DNA from: Methanotrichaceae archaeon | Lineage (GTDB): Archaea; Halobacteriota; Methanosarcinia; Methanotrichales; Methanotrichaceae | Reading direction: 5' to 3' | DNA length: 64,000 nucleotides | NCBI GenBank assembly: GCA_013178225.1 | Contig: JABLXE010000003.1 | Coordinates: 1-64,000, forward strand | Shown: one piece after another, positions 51,984-61,619 of the stretch | Numbering within the stretch: position 1 is the first letter of the stretch | How the letters are laid out: every line of letters begins with the position of its first letter | Position numbers and translations under genes: made by a program | Notes under the pieces: generated by a model | The model's input: only the letters and a program-made list of their open reading frames with translations | Database searches by the model: none | Told to the model about the DNA's origin: nothing

Positions 51984-53120
51984 TCAGGCCACCTTTCTGG
52001 CCGTTGAGCGGCCGTTCGTCCTGGCCTTAGCTCTATCCAGCGACTCGGCCACGAGGTCGACCACGTCGATTACTTCCATCTTTCCCTTTGCCGCGTCGCT
52101 GAGGTTTCTGATGCACAGTGGGCAGGAGGTGACAATACAGTTCACGCCCTCCGGCACATCCTCTAGCCTCTTTTCGGCCAGGGAGAGCGAGAGGTCCTTG
52201 TAGCCTGCCCTGACGCCGCCACCGCCTCCGCAGCAGCGGGCCAGATCTCGGCTGGCCTTCATCTCCTGCAGCTCGCAGATGGCCTCGATGATCTTTCGCG
52301 GCGGATCGAAGATCCCGTTGCACCGTCCCAGATGACAGGGGTCGTGATAGGTGACCGTCTTCGAAAGGGGATACAGCTCCAGCTCGGAGATTCTGTCGGC
52401 CAGGAACTCTGAGACGTTCAACACTTGAAAGTCTGCAGAGTAATTATTCTTGAGGGTGGTGTAGCAGCCGGCGCAGCTGGTGACAACAGTGTTGGCCCCC
52501 ATCATCTCTATCTGCCTGAGGTTGGAGTTCATCGACTCTCCGGCATCAAAGCCCATGCGGAGAAGGGGAGAGCCGCAGCATTTCTCATCCGGCAGCAGTG
52601 AGACGCCGAAGCGCCTCAGCAGGTCTGCGGTCCTGGCAGCGGTCTCCGGATAGCGGTACGACATGAGACAGCCCACGAAAAAGACGCAATCGGCCTTCTC
52701 CTTGATCAGAGATCGGTCCCTGAGAAAGGCCAGCCGGGAAGAAGCCTCGCCGAAGGTGTTTCCGGTGGCAAAGACCCGGTCTCTGATAGAGGCCTGCTCT
52801 TTGGAGACGAATCCTGCTAAGACCAGGCCGCTCCTGGCTCGTTCGATCAGCAGAGGGGGATTGACCCCCGCCGGACAGATCTCCTTACACCTGCCGCAAG
52901 TGGTGCAGGTAAAGAGGCTCTCCTGGGCGGCCTCATCAGGCCGGCCGCTTTTCATGAGACCTTTGATCACCAGGATGCGGCCCCGAGCCCCGGAAGATTC
53001 CCATCCCTGCTCGGCCATCACCGGACAGACGGAGCGGCAGGTCCCGCACCGCGCGCATCTATCCAGCAACCTCGGATCGAGATCACTGAAGTCCTGAGTT
53101 ATGCTAAAACCGGTACCCAT
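51984..53120 (-). CDS. GlcF/HdrD-like Fe-S oxidoreductase subunit
   Basis: A 378-residue protein. Two N-terminal [4Fe-4S] motifs: CARCGTCRSVCPV and CTTCGRCKEICPAG. Two CCG domains follow: VGCLMSYRYPET...DEKCCGSPLLRMG and DPCHLGRCNG...ARCCGGGGGVRAGY, each a potential site for a non-cubane or [4Fe-4S] cluster as in HdrB/GlpC/GlcF. It passes electrons from the FAD subunit encoded upstream to an unknown acceptor, perhaps a membrane carrier. ATG 53120 has AGAGGAGA upstream and lies seven bases after the glcD stop, so the pair is an operon. Confidence 0.9.
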   Translation of the reverse strand: MGTGFSITQDFSDLDPRLLDRCARCGTCRSVCPVMAEQGWESSGARGRILVIKGLMKSGRPDEAAQESLFTCTTCGRCKEICPAGVNPPLLIERARSGLVLAGFVSKEQASIRDRVFATGNTFGEASSRLAFLRDRSLIKEKADCVFFVGCLMSYRYPETAARTADLLRRFGVSLLPDEKCCGSPLLRMGFDAGESMNSNLRQIEMMGANTVVTSCAGCYTTLKNNYSADFQVLNVSEFLADRISELELYPLSKTVTYHDPCHLGRCNGIFDPPRKIIEAICELQEMKASRDLARCCGGGGGVRAGYKDLSLSLAEKRLEDVPEGVNCIVTSCPLCIRNLSDAAKGKMEVIDVVDLVAESLDRAKARTNGRSTARKVA

Positions 53121-53127
53121 TTCTCCT

Positions 53128-54501
53128 CTATAGCCCCAGCTTTCCGGGATTCAAGATGCCTTTCTCGTCCAGGGCTTTCTTAACGGCCCTCATGACCGTC
53201 AGGGATTCGCCCACCTGGTCCTTCATGTACTGCGCCCTGGCCAGGCCGATGCCGTGCTCAGAACTCACGGTTCCCCCAAGCTCCAGAGCGGCCCTGTGAA
53301 TTGAGTCTGCGGCCTGCAGGGCCTTTTGCCGGTCTTCCGGGTCGCACGGGTCGATGAACAGGGCCACGTGGAGGTTGCCATCCCCTATGTGGCCGTACTT
53401 CATGGCCGGCAGGCCGAGCTTGTTGACGATTCCCTGGACTTTCCTGAGAAGTTCAGGAATCTCCCGGATGGGAACGCCCACGTCTTCGCCCACGTAGATA
53501 CGGCTCTTGTTGGGGTCAAGGCGGGAGATGGCAGCTCCAACCAGCCTCCGCGCCGCCCACAGATGATCCATCTCGTCTTTGCTGCCGGCAATATCGATCC
53601 TGGTGGCCCGCGGCCTGCATACCCCGGCAATCTGGCGGGCGGATTCAAGCGTTGAGCTCTCCGTCCCGTCCACCTCGAAGAGGATGACGTCACCACGATC
53701 CGGAAGCTTCAGGCCGGGATCGCAGCGCTTCAAGACCTGAAGGGTGATATGGTCCAGAATCTCGCATGCCGAAGGCGTGATTCCAGCTGAAAAGACCTCC
53801 TGCACCGCCCGTCCAGCAGTTTCGGCATCCGGAAATGCGGCCAGCACCAGCTTCCTTGACCGAGGGACCGGGACCACCCTCAGCCCCGCCCTGGTGATCA
53901 CCCCCAGAGTTCCTTCCGCGCCCACAAAGAGCCTGGTCAGGTCGTATCCGGCAGAGGACTTCAGCACCCTGGAGCCGGTGTTTATGATCCGTCCATCAGC
54001 CAGGACCACAGTCAGATCCAGGACGTACTGCCTGGTGGTGCCGTATTTCACGCTGCGCATGCCGCTCGCGTTGTTCGAGATCATGCCGCCGATGGTGCAC
54101 ATGGCCGAGCTTCCGGGATCAGGCGGAAAGAAAAATCCATGTGAGGAAAGCCTGCGGTTCAGCTCTTCATGGACCACTCCGGGCTCGACTATGACCTGGA
54201 GATTGGGAAGGTCCATCTCCAGGATTCTGTTCATCCCTGACATGTCCAGGACCACGCCTCCCCGAACCGGCGATGCCCCTCCGGACAGCCCGGTGCCGGC
54301 TCCACGTGCCGTGACGAAAACCTCCATTTCGTGACACAATCTGAGTATCCTGGAGACTTCCTGAGTGCTGCCCGGACGAACCACGTAGTCCGGAAGGCCC
54401 TCGACCTGAGAGGCATCAGTGGCATAGCAAAGCCTTTCGCTGTACGAGGCTCTCGCCCTGGTGCCGGCAATATCCTGCAAGTCCTTTAGAATATCCTTCA
54501 T
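53128..54501 (-). CDS. GlcD-like FAD-binding 2-hydroxyacid dehydrogenase subunit
   Basis: A 457-residue FAD oxidoreductase of the glycolate/D-lactate dehydrogenase family. The PCMH FAD-binding domain has YVVRPGSTQEVSRILRLC, ARGAGTGLSGGASPV, FPPDPGSSAMCTIGGMISNNASG and GAEGTLGVIT. The C-terminal domain has KYGHIGDGNLHVALF and GTVSSEHGIG. It oxidises a 2-hydroxyacid, most likely D-lactate or glycolate, with the partner Fe-S subunit downstream. I chose ATG 54501 for typical length; the frame is open to ATG 54621 but the extra 40 residues are basic and not family-like. A LarA-family gene lies 8.4 kb away (62897). Confidence 0.88.
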   Translation of the reverse strand: MKDILKDLQDIAGTRARASYSERLCYATDASQVEGLPDYVVRPGSTQEVSRILRLCHEMEVFVTARGAGTGLSGGASPVRGGVVLDMSGMNRILEMDLPNLQVIVEPGVVHEELNRRLSSHGFFFPPDPGSSAMCTIGGMISNNASGMRSVKYGTTRQYVLDLTVVLADGRIINTGSRVLKSSAGYDLTRLFVGAEGTLGVITRAGLRVVPVPRSRKLVLAAFPDAETAGRAVQEVFSAGITPSACEILDHITLQVLKRCDPGLKLPDRGDVILFEVDGTESSTLESARQIAGVCRPRATRIDIAGSKDEMDHLWAARRLVGAAISRLDPNKSRIYVGEDVGVPIREIPELLRKVQGIVNKLGLPAMKYGHIGDGNLHVALFIDPCDPEDRQKALQAADSIHRAALELGGTVSSEHGIGLARAQYMKDQVGESLTVMRAVKKALDEKGILNPGKLGL

Positions 54502-54709
54502 GGTCTGGCTGTTGAAATTGAGTTTTAACCGTTGAGGGCTCCTGACTGATAAAATCTTCCTCTCCCGGCCGAAGGCCCCTGGCAGAGGCCGGGAATAGCG
54601 GTCATATGACGGTTCGAACATTGATTGCGCTCAAAGGTTCACGACCGGCAACCGATTTAGAATACTATTAATATCAACGGTGCAGATTTCGAGGGCATTG
54701 GTCTTGAAG

Positions 54710-55363
54710 ATGAAGGCAGTTCTGATTCTTTCCGGAGGAGTGGACTCCACCACTCTGCTCTACAAGATGCTGGCCGATGGCTATGAGGTGACAGCTCTCA
54801 CCTTCAATTACGCTCAGCGCCACAAGAAGGAGATCGAATGCGCATCCAGGATCGCCGGTCTCCTGAATGTCCCCCATCAGGTGGTGGACCTGAGCGGTAT
54901 CGCGGGCCTGCTGGGAGACAGCGCCCTTCTGGGGAAAAAAGAGGTTCCACGGTGCCACTACACCGAAGATGCGGCCAGGCAGACTGTGGTTCCCAACCGC
55001 AATATGATCATGCTCTCCATCGCTGCCGGCTTTGCCGAGGCGCAGGAAGTGCCGGAGGTGTTCTATGCCGCCCACCGAAACGACTCCACCATCTATCCCG
55101 ATTGCCGTCCGGAGTTCGTGGAGGCCCTGCGGCCGGCCATCAGAATGGGGACGGCCTGGCATCCGGTGGAGCTGAAGGCTCCCTTCCTGGACCTCAGCAA
55201 GGCGGAGATCGTGAAGCTGGGACTAGGGCTTGGAGTGCCGTATGAGCTCACCTGGTCCTGCTACCGGGGAGAAGCACAGCCCTGCCTGGAGTGCCCGACC
55301 TGCATAGAGCGGATGGAAGCCTTTACGCTGAACAATGCAATCGATCCTCTGCTCGGGCGCTAA
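54710..55363 (+). CDS. queC: 7-cyano-7-deazaguanine synthase QueC
   Basis: A 217-residue ATP-dependent enzyme converting 7-carboxy-7-deazaguanine to preQ0, the precursor of archaeosine in tRNA. The PP-loop is LILSGGVDSTTLLYK; YAQRHKKEIECA, VPNRNMIMLSIAAGFAE and DCRPEFVEALRPAIRMGT are family core. The C-terminal zinc site is SCYRGEAQPCLECPTCIER. ATG 54710 starts just before the PP-loop; a GTG at 54680 would add ten residues. It is divergent from glcD. Confidence 0.95.
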   Translation: MKAVLILSGGVDSTTLLYKMLADGYEVTALTFNYAQRHKKEIECASRIAGLLNVPHQVVDLSGIAGLLGDSALLGKKEVPRCHYTEDAARQTVVPNRNMIMLSIAAGFAEAQEVPEVFYAAHRNDSTIYPDCRPEFVEALRPAIRMGTAWHPVELKAPFLDLSKAEIVKLGLGLGVPYELTWSCYRGEAQPCLECPTCIERMEAFTLNNAIDPLLGR

Positions 55364-55465
55364 AACCGGAATCTGAGAATCGGGCTTCATGGATTGTTGA
55401 TAAGGCCACGGCCGGCTTGGCGGCAATACAGCAAAATTTAATAATTTTTAGGCTGACTATTGATC

Positions 55466-56284
55466 ATGAATCTGGCCCGCCCGCTCACCGATAAGGAATA
55501 TGCAGAGTGCTTTGACGCCTTTAAGCAGGTCTCTTCAGAATGGATGGCCATGCAAGACTGGCTGGAGAAAGAGTTCCTCCCGCACCTGTCTGAAAGTGAG
55601 TCCAGCAAAGCACTTTCGGTGCTCTCAATCGGCAGCGGAACCGGAGATTTCGATCTGGCACTGATGCGAATCCTGCTGGAAAAGATTCACCAATTATCCT
55701 ATGTCGCTGTGGACCCCAATCCGGAGCACAACCGCATTTTTTGCCAGCGCTACATGAATTGCGGCTTGAAACTTGACTCCTTTGAGGTCATCCCTCATCC
55801 CTTCGGCCAGGACCACCTCCATGGTGGGTTCGACCTGATCCACCTCACCCACTGCCTGTACTATATTCCCGACCGCCGGGACTCCATCGCCCGGGCCTAC
55901 AGGATGCTGAATCAGGGCGGATTTCTGCTGATATTTCATCAGACCACCCTGGGCATAAATGAGATCCAGAGGGCCTACTTGAAATTGGTCAAAGGTGATG
56001 CGAAGGAGATGTTCTCTGCCCACGACATTTCCGTCATATTCGACGAGCTGGGCCTCAGGTTCAACTACGACGTTCTGATATCGGATATCGACGTCACAGA
56101 ATGCATAAAAGACACGGAGGTAGGAAGGAAAATCCTGAACTTCTTTTTGGAGTCCGATCAGAACGGGATCGATCCCTCTCTTAAGGCGGATATCATCGCC
56201 ACCATGAAGGAAATCTGCAGGCATGAGAACGGCAGGTACTATCTCTTTCATCCCTGCGGGATATTCTGGATCAGGAAAGGCTGA
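55466..56284 (+). CDS. SAM-dependent methyltransferase resembling histamine N-methyltransferase
   Basis: A 272-residue class I methyltransferase. The SAM motif is VLSIGSGTGDFDLALM and the acidic strand end is YVAVDPNPEHN. Post-motifs FDLIHLTHCLYYIPD, GFLLIFHQTT and a C-terminal YDVLISDIDVTECI..VGRKILNFFLE follow the order and wording of animal histamine N-methyltransferase rather than ordinary archaeal methyltransferases. The N-terminus also fits (YAECFDAFKQVSSEWMAMQDWLEKE). ATG 55466 is preferred over TTG 55460. The substrate is unknown; small amines or imidazoles are conceivable. It follows queC by about 100 bases. Confidence 0.75.
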   Translation: MNLARPLTDKEYAECFDAFKQVSSEWMAMQDWLEKEFLPHLSESESSKALSVLSIGSGTGDFDLALMRILLEKIHQLSYVAVDPNPEHNRIFCQRYMNCGLKLDSFEVIPHPFGQDHLHGGFDLIHLTHCLYYIPDRRDSIARAYRMLNQGGFLLIFHQTTLGINEIQRAYLKLVKGDAKEMFSAHDISVIFDELGLRFNYDVLISDIDVTECIKDTEVGRKILNFFLESDQNGIDPSLKADIIATMKEICRHENGRYYLFHPCGIFWIRKG

Positions 56285-56333
56285 TGCGAGATCGACATAC
56301 CGGCCTGCTACGGAAAAGAGGTCTGCCGAACCG

Positions 56334-57476
56334 TCACTCTTCCTCTTGCAGCTCATTTTTATTGAAATGGCTGGCAGTCCTGTATATCGCCAAAGCGGTG
56401 CCGTATATCAATGGTCCGATAATTATTCCCGCTGCACCAAGTACCAAGATCGGTGCCACATAGGACAGAAATTCGATGACGACATTGACCTTCGAGCTAT
56501 CCCTGGCCAGGTAAGGCCTCAGTAAGTTCTCAGGCACGTACTCCAGGAGAGCTATTCCGAAGAGCAACACCAGAAATCCTCTCGAAAGGTCGTTCGTCAG
56601 GAAGAAATAGAGCGATAAAGGCACGAACACGATCCACGGACCGATGAATCGAATCAGAGAGGCGAAAGCCGCCAGCAGTGCCCAGATGATGGCCAGAGGC
56701 ATGCCGATCAGGGAAAAAATCGTCATCCCCACCAGGGCATTGTAGGCAGCTATATCGAAATTCGTTGTGAAGAGCCTCTTAAGGATTCCATTCAGCTCTT
56801 TTAGGAAGTGGCGTACGACCGTTCTTTGCTGCCCTGGAAATACATCCGGAAAGCCTTCTGCGGCTCCCTTTCCGGTCAAGAGGAGATAATAAGCCAGGAA
56901 GGCTGCCACGATCGTCTGGGCAATTAACACCGGCAGTATCAAGGCGAAATTCAGGATGCTGAACTGAAGCGCCGGAAAGATCCAGGCATCGACCGCCCTT
57001 TGGACTACGGCAGGGATTACAAACGAGGCTGCAAAGGGGATAATTTCTTCCGGGATCGCCGGTCTGACTTCCATGGCGCCGGGTATCCCGGCGGACACCG
57101 GGCTAAAGCTCAGATTCTGCCAGAAATAGGCATCGCTATAGTAGGCATCGCTGAGATCGGCTGCCCGGCCGGCGGACTGGTTGGCAGATTGAACCGCGAT
57201 CTCGGAAAGGCCGTAAAAACCCAGTGAGACCGATCTGTAGAAGACCAGGATTATCAAGATGGCCGCGAGAAAGATGGTTGATACTGCCAGCAGCGAGGCG
57301 GTCCTTTGGGACCTGACCCTGCCGAGGATGGTCCCATAAACGGGAGACAGCATATAGGCCAGCAGTACGCCTAAGATAACTGTATCTATGAAGAATCTGC
57401 TGATGTAAGCGGCAATTAATAAAATAGTGATAATAAAAATTGAAGCAAAGATCTTAGGTCCACTGCCGGAGGACAT
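56334..57476 (-). CDS. AI-2E family membrane protein, copy 2
   Basis: A 380-residue paralog of the protein at 28596, with the family's layout: N-terminal segments (FASIFIITILLIAAYISRFFIDTVILGVLLAYMLSPVYG), a soluble middle part, and the C-terminal block (YNALVGMTIFSLIGMPLAIIWALLAAFASLIRFIGPWIVF). Compared with copy 1 it carries a longer extracytoplasmic loop (~residues 90-150). The substrate is unknown. It is convergent with the methyltransferase. Confidence 0.8.
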   Translation of the reverse strand: MSSGSGPKIFASIFIITILLIAAYISRFFIDTVILGVLLAYMLSPVYGTILGRVRSQRTASLLAVSTIFLAAILIILVFYRSVSLGFYGLSEIAVQSANQSAGRAADLSDAYYSDAYFWQNLSFSPVSAGIPGAMEVRPAIPEEIIPFAASFVIPAVVQRAVDAWIFPALQFSILNFALILPVLIAQTIVAAFLAYYLLLTGKGAAEGFPDVFPGQQRTVVRHFLKELNGILKRLFTTNFDIAAYNALVGMTIFSLIGMPLAIIWALLAAFASLIRFIGPWIVFVPLSLYFFLTNDLSRGFLVLLFGIALLEYVPENLLRPYLARDSSKVNVVIEFLSYVAPILVLGAAGIIIGPLIYGTALAIYRTASHFNKNELQEEE

Positions 57477-57591
57477 GACGATAATAAGGGCATGGCTAAA
57501 ATATAAAATTTGTTCTCTGGCGGACGGTCGCTAAAGCATCGACCATCCGCCTGCAGCCTGAGCCCCAGGGAGTTTGGATATCAATACAGGA

Positions 57592-58188
57592 TCATCCCCC
57601 GTTTCGAAGGACTTCTCTCAGCTGGTCGGCAGGAGGCGCATCGATAGAGAGCGTCAGGTAACTCTCTCCAATATAAACGCCGGTGATCTGGAATCCCTTC
57701 TGGATCTCGAGGACCGCTTGATTTGCCGCATCTTCCACCAGTGCCACTGCTGAGTCAAGCGGGCCGATCCAGATGCTTCTGGGTATATTCAGCTTTCCTA
57801 CTGCTATCGACTCCGGACGGACTTTCAGGGTGCCGTTCTCGGCGCTCAAATTGGCCTCGACTTTTATCATGGGATTCAGTGTTGTGATGCCCAGTGAAAT
57901 CTCCAGCTCGGCTAAGATCTCCACCGGTCCTCCCTCATTAAAATATACTGTTACGTTCTTCACGCCTTCGGGCTGACGTTCTTGAAGCTCGATCTGCAGA
58001 ATTGAATTGACGAAGCGCTCGTTAACGGACACGATCAGATCGGACTGATTGCTCTGATTGATGAGATCGTTGTTCAATCCGGAAATGTAGGGTTCAGACA
58101 GAGCCAAGAAGCCCGCAATCAGCACTATGAACAGCAGGATGCCGACGCTAACACCCAGATATTTGAGGACGGAGCCCATTGATGTCAT
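57592..58188 (-). CDS. Membrane-anchored extracytoplasmic protein, LmeA/DUF2140-like
   Basis: A 198-residue protein with one N-terminal membrane anchor (YLGVSVGILLFIVLIAGFLAL) and an extracytoplasmic domain of beta strands with alternating hydrophobic pattern (VSVNERFVNSILQIELQE, PVEILAELEISLGI, NPMIKVEANLSAENGTLKV, ITGVYIGESYLTLSIDAPP). This resembles lipid-binding tubular folds of the LmeA/DUF2993 or DUF2140 kind. I assign no activity. It is upstream of the AI-2E gene on the same strand with a 115-base gap. Confidence 0.5.
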   Translation of the reverse strand: MTSMGSVLKYLGVSVGILLFIVLIAGFLALSEPYISGLNNDLINQSNQSDLIVSVNERFVNSILQIELQERQPEGVKNVTVYFNEGGPVEILAELEISLGITTLNPMIKVEANLSAENGTLKVRPESIAVGKLNIPRSIWIGPLDSAVALVEDAANQAVLEIQKGFQITGVYIGESYLTLSIDAPPADQLREVLRNGG

Positions 58189-58569
58189 CTCACTTGGAAT
58201 TTTATTCCGGATTTTTTCTTCTTTGAAACATGGGAGAAATCCGGAATGAATCGCAGCGAAACTCCCTTATTTATTGGAGTTTTCTTCAGACTTAAAAGTT
58301 TGGGGCGGAAAACCCCCCGGGTTAACCGGAACTAAAAGGAAACGGATGATAGGAACTGGAGACGCGGGGCAGCACTGCTCGCACTGCCCCACTGCCTTAA
58401 CGCTGCCAGCGGCCCGAAATTCGAGGCACACTATCACAATAGGCCGACTGTTACAATTTTTGAATACATGGCCCTAGGCCGGCCTGAAATTGAAAGCAGA
58501 CACGAGGAAGAATGAATGAAGGACCAGGAGCAAGCCGTAGATAAGGTCAGGTCTGCTGAATTTCGATAG
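58189..58569. other. Intergenic region with one GC-rich hairpin
   Basis: The gap contains an inverted repeat GGGGCAG/CTGCCCC (58366-58372 with 58384-58390, 11-base loop) surrounded by moderately GC-rich sequence. No Shine-Dalgarno-linked frame or tRNA fold is visible. Possibly a small RNA or a remnant; nothing more can be said. Confidence 0.35.
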
Positions 58570-59412
58570 CTAAATCGGCAGTCCCAGCCAGCCGAACACG
58601 CCGATCATCCGCAGGCCGATATAGATCATCAGCACAATGAAGAGATATTTGAGCTTCTCGCCCGGCAGCCGGTGGGCGGCTCTGACCCCTGCCCGGGCCA
58701 TGAGGATGCTGGTCGTCGCCAGCAGCGTGAACTGCAGGAGGTCGATATAGCCTATTGAGTAGGGAGGCCGTCCAGGAACGCCAATTCCGTTTACGGCATA
58801 GGAGAATGCTCCTCCGGCAGCGTTGAAGGCGATAGCCAGGCTGGAGGTACCGACAGCCTCCAGCATACCGAATCCCAGCCCCAGCACCAGTATGGGAATC
58901 AGTATGACCCCGCCTCCGATTCCGGTCAGCCCGGAGATTATCCCCACCAGGAAGCCCGAGGCCGCGAAATAGAAGATCCCCCGCTGGTTTTCGGAAAAGA
59001 GAATGGTCTTTCCTCTGAAGGCCAGCATGATTGCGGCCGAGGCCAGAACCACCAGGCCGAATATGAACTTCAGCAGATCGCCGGGGAGCTGAGCGGCAAT
59101 TCCCCCGCCCAGGAACGCGCCGGCCAGGCCGGATATGCCCAGCGCTATTCCCTGTCTCCACCTCACCACGCCCCGGCAGCTGTGCCCCTGGCAGCCGGAC
59201 AGCGCGGTAGGCAAGATTACGGCCAGGGAGGTGCCGATGGCTATGCGAACGGCTAGCGTCTCTTCGATGCCCATGAAGGTCAGCGCCCAGATCTGTACCG
59301 GCACCATTATGAATCCCCCGCCTACGCCCAAGAGACCGGAGACAAATCCCACCGCTGCTCCCGCGGCCAAAAGGACGATCACATAGACCGCAAAGGGATC
59401 TAGCATCAGCAC
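58570..59412 (-). CDS. TauE/SafE-family membrane permease
   Basis: A 280-residue protein with eight hydrophobic segments in two halves. Each half begins with the family repeat: GFVSGLLGVGGGFIMVPVQIW and GIISGLTGIGGGVILIPILVL. These permeases export or import small anions such as sulfite, sulfoacetate or organic sulfonates. The CQGHSCRG loop is unusual but not informative. A longer frame on the same strand at 58547-59437 is a shadow. ATG 59412 is the first start fitting the family. Confidence 0.9.
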   Translation of the reverse strand: MLMLDPFAVYVIVLLAAGAAVGFVSGLLGVGGGFIMVPVQIWALTFMGIEETLAVRIAIGTSLAVILPTALSGCQGHSCRGVVRWRQGIALGISGLAGAFLGGGIAAQLPGDLLKFIFGLVVLASAAIMLAFRGKTILFSENQRGIFYFAASGFLVGIISGLTGIGGGVILIPILVLGLGFGMLEAVGTSSLAIAFNAAGGAFSYAVNGIGVPGRPPYSIGYIDLLQFTLLATTSILMARAGVRAAHRLPGEKLKYLFIVLMIYIGLRMIGVFGWLGLPI

Positions 59413-59523
59413 TGCCCCGCCCGGCGGTGACAGCCAACGATCAGCAGCAGGGACGAAAAAATTGAGGCCGCCCTAATATGCTTCAGGTTGAAGACCTCTT
59501 GAAAAGTCGCAGCAGGCCGATGG

Positions 59524-60711
59524 TCAGGCGATCCCCTGCTCCTTGTGCTTGGCCAGGATCTGGTCGGCCAGGCCGTCCAGGGCCCGAAAATCGGCTTCCT
59601 TTGGATAGCCTTTGGCCATGACCGGCTCTATCAGCTCCACCTTCAGGTTGGGAATGGCCGCTTTGATCTGCTCCGGGGCCTTTCCTCCCCAGCCGTAAGA
59701 GCCGAAGATGGAGGCAAACCTGGTCTTGGGCCGCAGGGCATTGGCCAGAATCGCGGCATATAGCGCGAGCGGATGAGCACCTGCCAGGATGGTCGGAGAC
59801 CCGATGACCACAGTTGCCGCGTCCACCAGAGCCTCTGCCAGCTCGCCGGTGTCCGTGACGGTGAGATCGAACCTCTTTACGCCTACTCCTCTCTTGATCA
59901 GCGCCTGCACCAGGTAATCGGCCATTTTCCTGGTCGATCCGTGCATGGAGACATAGGGCAGGACCACCTGGTTCTTCACCTCATCCGAGGACCAGTCCCG
60001 GTAGGCATCCAGGATGAACTGCGGCCGGTCGTACAAAGGACCATGGCTGGGCGCTACAACCTCGATGGTCAGGTCCTTGATCCTCTCCAGATGTCTCTTC
60101 ACGTTCGGCCTGAAGGGCATCATGATCTCGGCGTAGTATCTTTTGGCCGCCTCGTAAACGGTTATCGTGTCTATTGCGTACAGATCGCTGGTGGCCAGGT
60201 GAGATCCCAGGAAGTCGCAGGTGAAGAGAATCCGGTCTTCTGTAAGGTAGGTGAAGATCGTGTCCGGCCAGTGCACCCAGGGAGCATGGATGAACTCCAG
60301 CGTCTTGGCCCCTAGGTAGATCTTCTCGCCGTCCTTGACCTCTTGCACGCGATTCTTGTCCACCAGCGAGAACTCCACTAACAGTTCCATGCATTTGGCC
60401 GAGCCTATGATTTTGGCCTCGGGGAAAAGTTCAGCCAGCTTCTTGATTGCCCCGGAGTGGTCCTGCTCAGCGTGCTGAGAGACAATGAAATCCAGTTTAT
60501 CGACGCCTAACTCCCTCAGGTTATCCAGGAGAACGCCCAGCATGGCCGGGTCCACGCCGTCTATTAAGGCCGTCTTCTCGCTTCCCTTCACCAGATAGGA
60601 GTTGTAGCTGGTCCCGTTGGGCAGAGGAATGAGCGCGTCAAACAGCCTGCGGTCCCAGTCTATGGCTCCTGTCCACCATACTCCCGGCCTTATCTCCCGG
60701 CACAGGCTCAT
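59524..60711 (-). CDS. fprA: F420H2 oxidase / A-type flavoprotein FprA
   Basis: A 395-residue flavodiiron protein. The N-terminal metallo-beta-lactamase domain holds the diiron site HAEQDHSGAI with later H and D ligands (CDFLGSHLATSDLY; APSHGPLYD). The C-terminal flavodoxin domain has VLPYVSMHGSTRKMADYLV for FMN. In methanogens FprA reduces O2 to water with F420H2. The ATG directly follows the rubredoxin TAG (60712-60714), so the two are co-translated; rubredoxin may be an alternative electron donor. Confidence 0.94.
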   Translation of the reverse strand: MSLCREIRPGVWWTGAIDWDRRLFDALIPLPNGTSYNSYLVKGSEKTALIDGVDPAMLGVLLDNLRELGVDKLDFIVSQHAEQDHSGAIKKLAELFPEAKIIGSAKCMELLVEFSLVDKNRVQEVKDGEKIYLGAKTLEFIHAPWVHWPDTIFTYLTEDRILFTCDFLGSHLATSDLYAIDTITVYEAAKRYYAEIMMPFRPNVKRHLERIKDLTIEVVAPSHGPLYDRPQFILDAYRDWSSDEVKNQVVLPYVSMHGSTRKMADYLVQALIKRGVGVKRFDLTVTDTGELAEALVDAATVVIGSPTILAGAHPLALYAAILANALRPKTRFASIFGSYGWGGKAPEQIKAAIPNLKVELIEPVMAKGYPKEADFRALDGLADQILAKHKEQGIA

Positions 60712-60903
60712 CTACTGCACCTTCTCGAAGTCGTCTTTGGTAGCTCCACACTGAGGACAGAGCCAGTCGTCCGGCAAATCCTCGAAGGGCGTTCCAGGGG
60801 CAATTCCCGAGCTTGGATCTCCTTTCTCCGGATCGTAGATGTATCCGCAGATTGTGCATTGATATTTCTGGGCCGTTTCCACCACATCCCGCTTGATGGT
60901 CAA
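60712..60903 (-). CDS. rub: Rubredoxin
   Basis: A 63-residue protein with the two metal loops [10 protein letters not shown] and [13 protein letters not shown], which ligate one iron by four Cys, and the conserved [23 protein letters not shown] between. It is first in a two-gene operon with fprA, acting as a small electron carrier in oxygen or peroxide detoxification. Confidence 0.96.
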   Translation of the reverse strand: MTIKRDVVETAQKYQCTICGYIYDPEKGDPSSGIAPGTPFEDLPDDWLCPQCGATKDDFEKVQ

Positions 60904-60986
60904 TTACCATCAATTGCTGTGCTCACAATATACAACCCAATACTATTTAGGGCTTACATGGCTTTTAAAATAAAGCGTTCGCTTTC

Positions 60987-61619
60987 TCAGGTCGCTCTTT
61001 TCCCGAGGCACTCTTTATCAAATATCAGCGATGGCACCTCGGATGCCTGTGCCAGCAGCTGAGCATACTGCAGCAGTGCATCCCGGATCTGAATAAGCTC
61101 CTGGCTTAGTTCTTGATAGCAATCCCACTTCCGTTCGTGGTCGTAGGAGGATTCTGTTGCCTTTTTGGTGCTCTCGTATTCGGTGAGGCGCGGATACCAT
61201 TTCAGCAGGAAGGGCCGCAATATCAGGTCCAGGACTTTGACCGAAAGGCATCCGAAGGAGATCTGGCCCTCGGCTCTGGGCCGGGCCACTTCCGGTCCGT
61301 ACTTGCGCAATATATCCCGCGTGGCTCCGAATATTTTGTAGGTGGAAGAGAGGCTGACCTGCAGCGAGCCTTCCCCCGGCACGACGAAAGCTACCGGAAT
61401 CCGGGTGACGATCTCCACGTACATGTCCCAGGCGGCGCTTCGCTCGCTCTCGGTGGGCTCCCAGAGCCCTTCGATTGTGCCAATTCTGCCGTCCTGCGAA
61501 TAGGAGATGTGTACTCTATGGACCGATTTAATCATTTTCGGAACTTCAATTTGGCTCTTCCACTTAAATAATCTTCTCACGGTAGCATCTTTCTCCCGGC
61601 TATTTTTTCGATCGGCCAT
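60987..61619 (-). CDS. Protein of unknown function divergent from nreA
   Basis: A 210-residue soluble protein. It has a basic N-terminus, a beta-rich middle ([39 protein letters not shown]) and a helical C-terminus ([41 protein letters not shown]). I do not recognise a family. I chose ATG 61619 because GGAGAG lies just upstream; the frame is open to ATG 61685, which would overlap the divergent nreA. The starts are 52 bases apart, so both genes share a compact control region or their promoters reach into each other. Confidence 0.6.
   Translation of the reverse strand: MADRKNSREKDATVRRLFKWKSQIEVPKMIKSVHRVHISYSQDGRIGTIEGLWEPTESERSAAWDMYVEIVTRIPVAFVVPGEGSLQVSLSSTYKIFGATRDILRKYGPEVARPRAEGQISFGCLSVKVLDLILRPFLLKWYPRLTEYESTKKATESSYDHERKWDCYQELSQELIQIRDALLQYAQLLAQASEVPSLIFDKECLGKRAT

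Noticed and set aside
58360-58400. GC-rich hairpin as a tRNA or riboswitch
   Set aside because: The stem is isolated, with no anticodon or T arm and no known riboswitch core.
58547-59437. 296-codon minus-strand frame, longer than the TauE/SafE gene
   Set aside because: Very arginine/glycine rich and out of frame with the clear membrane protein at 58570-59412.
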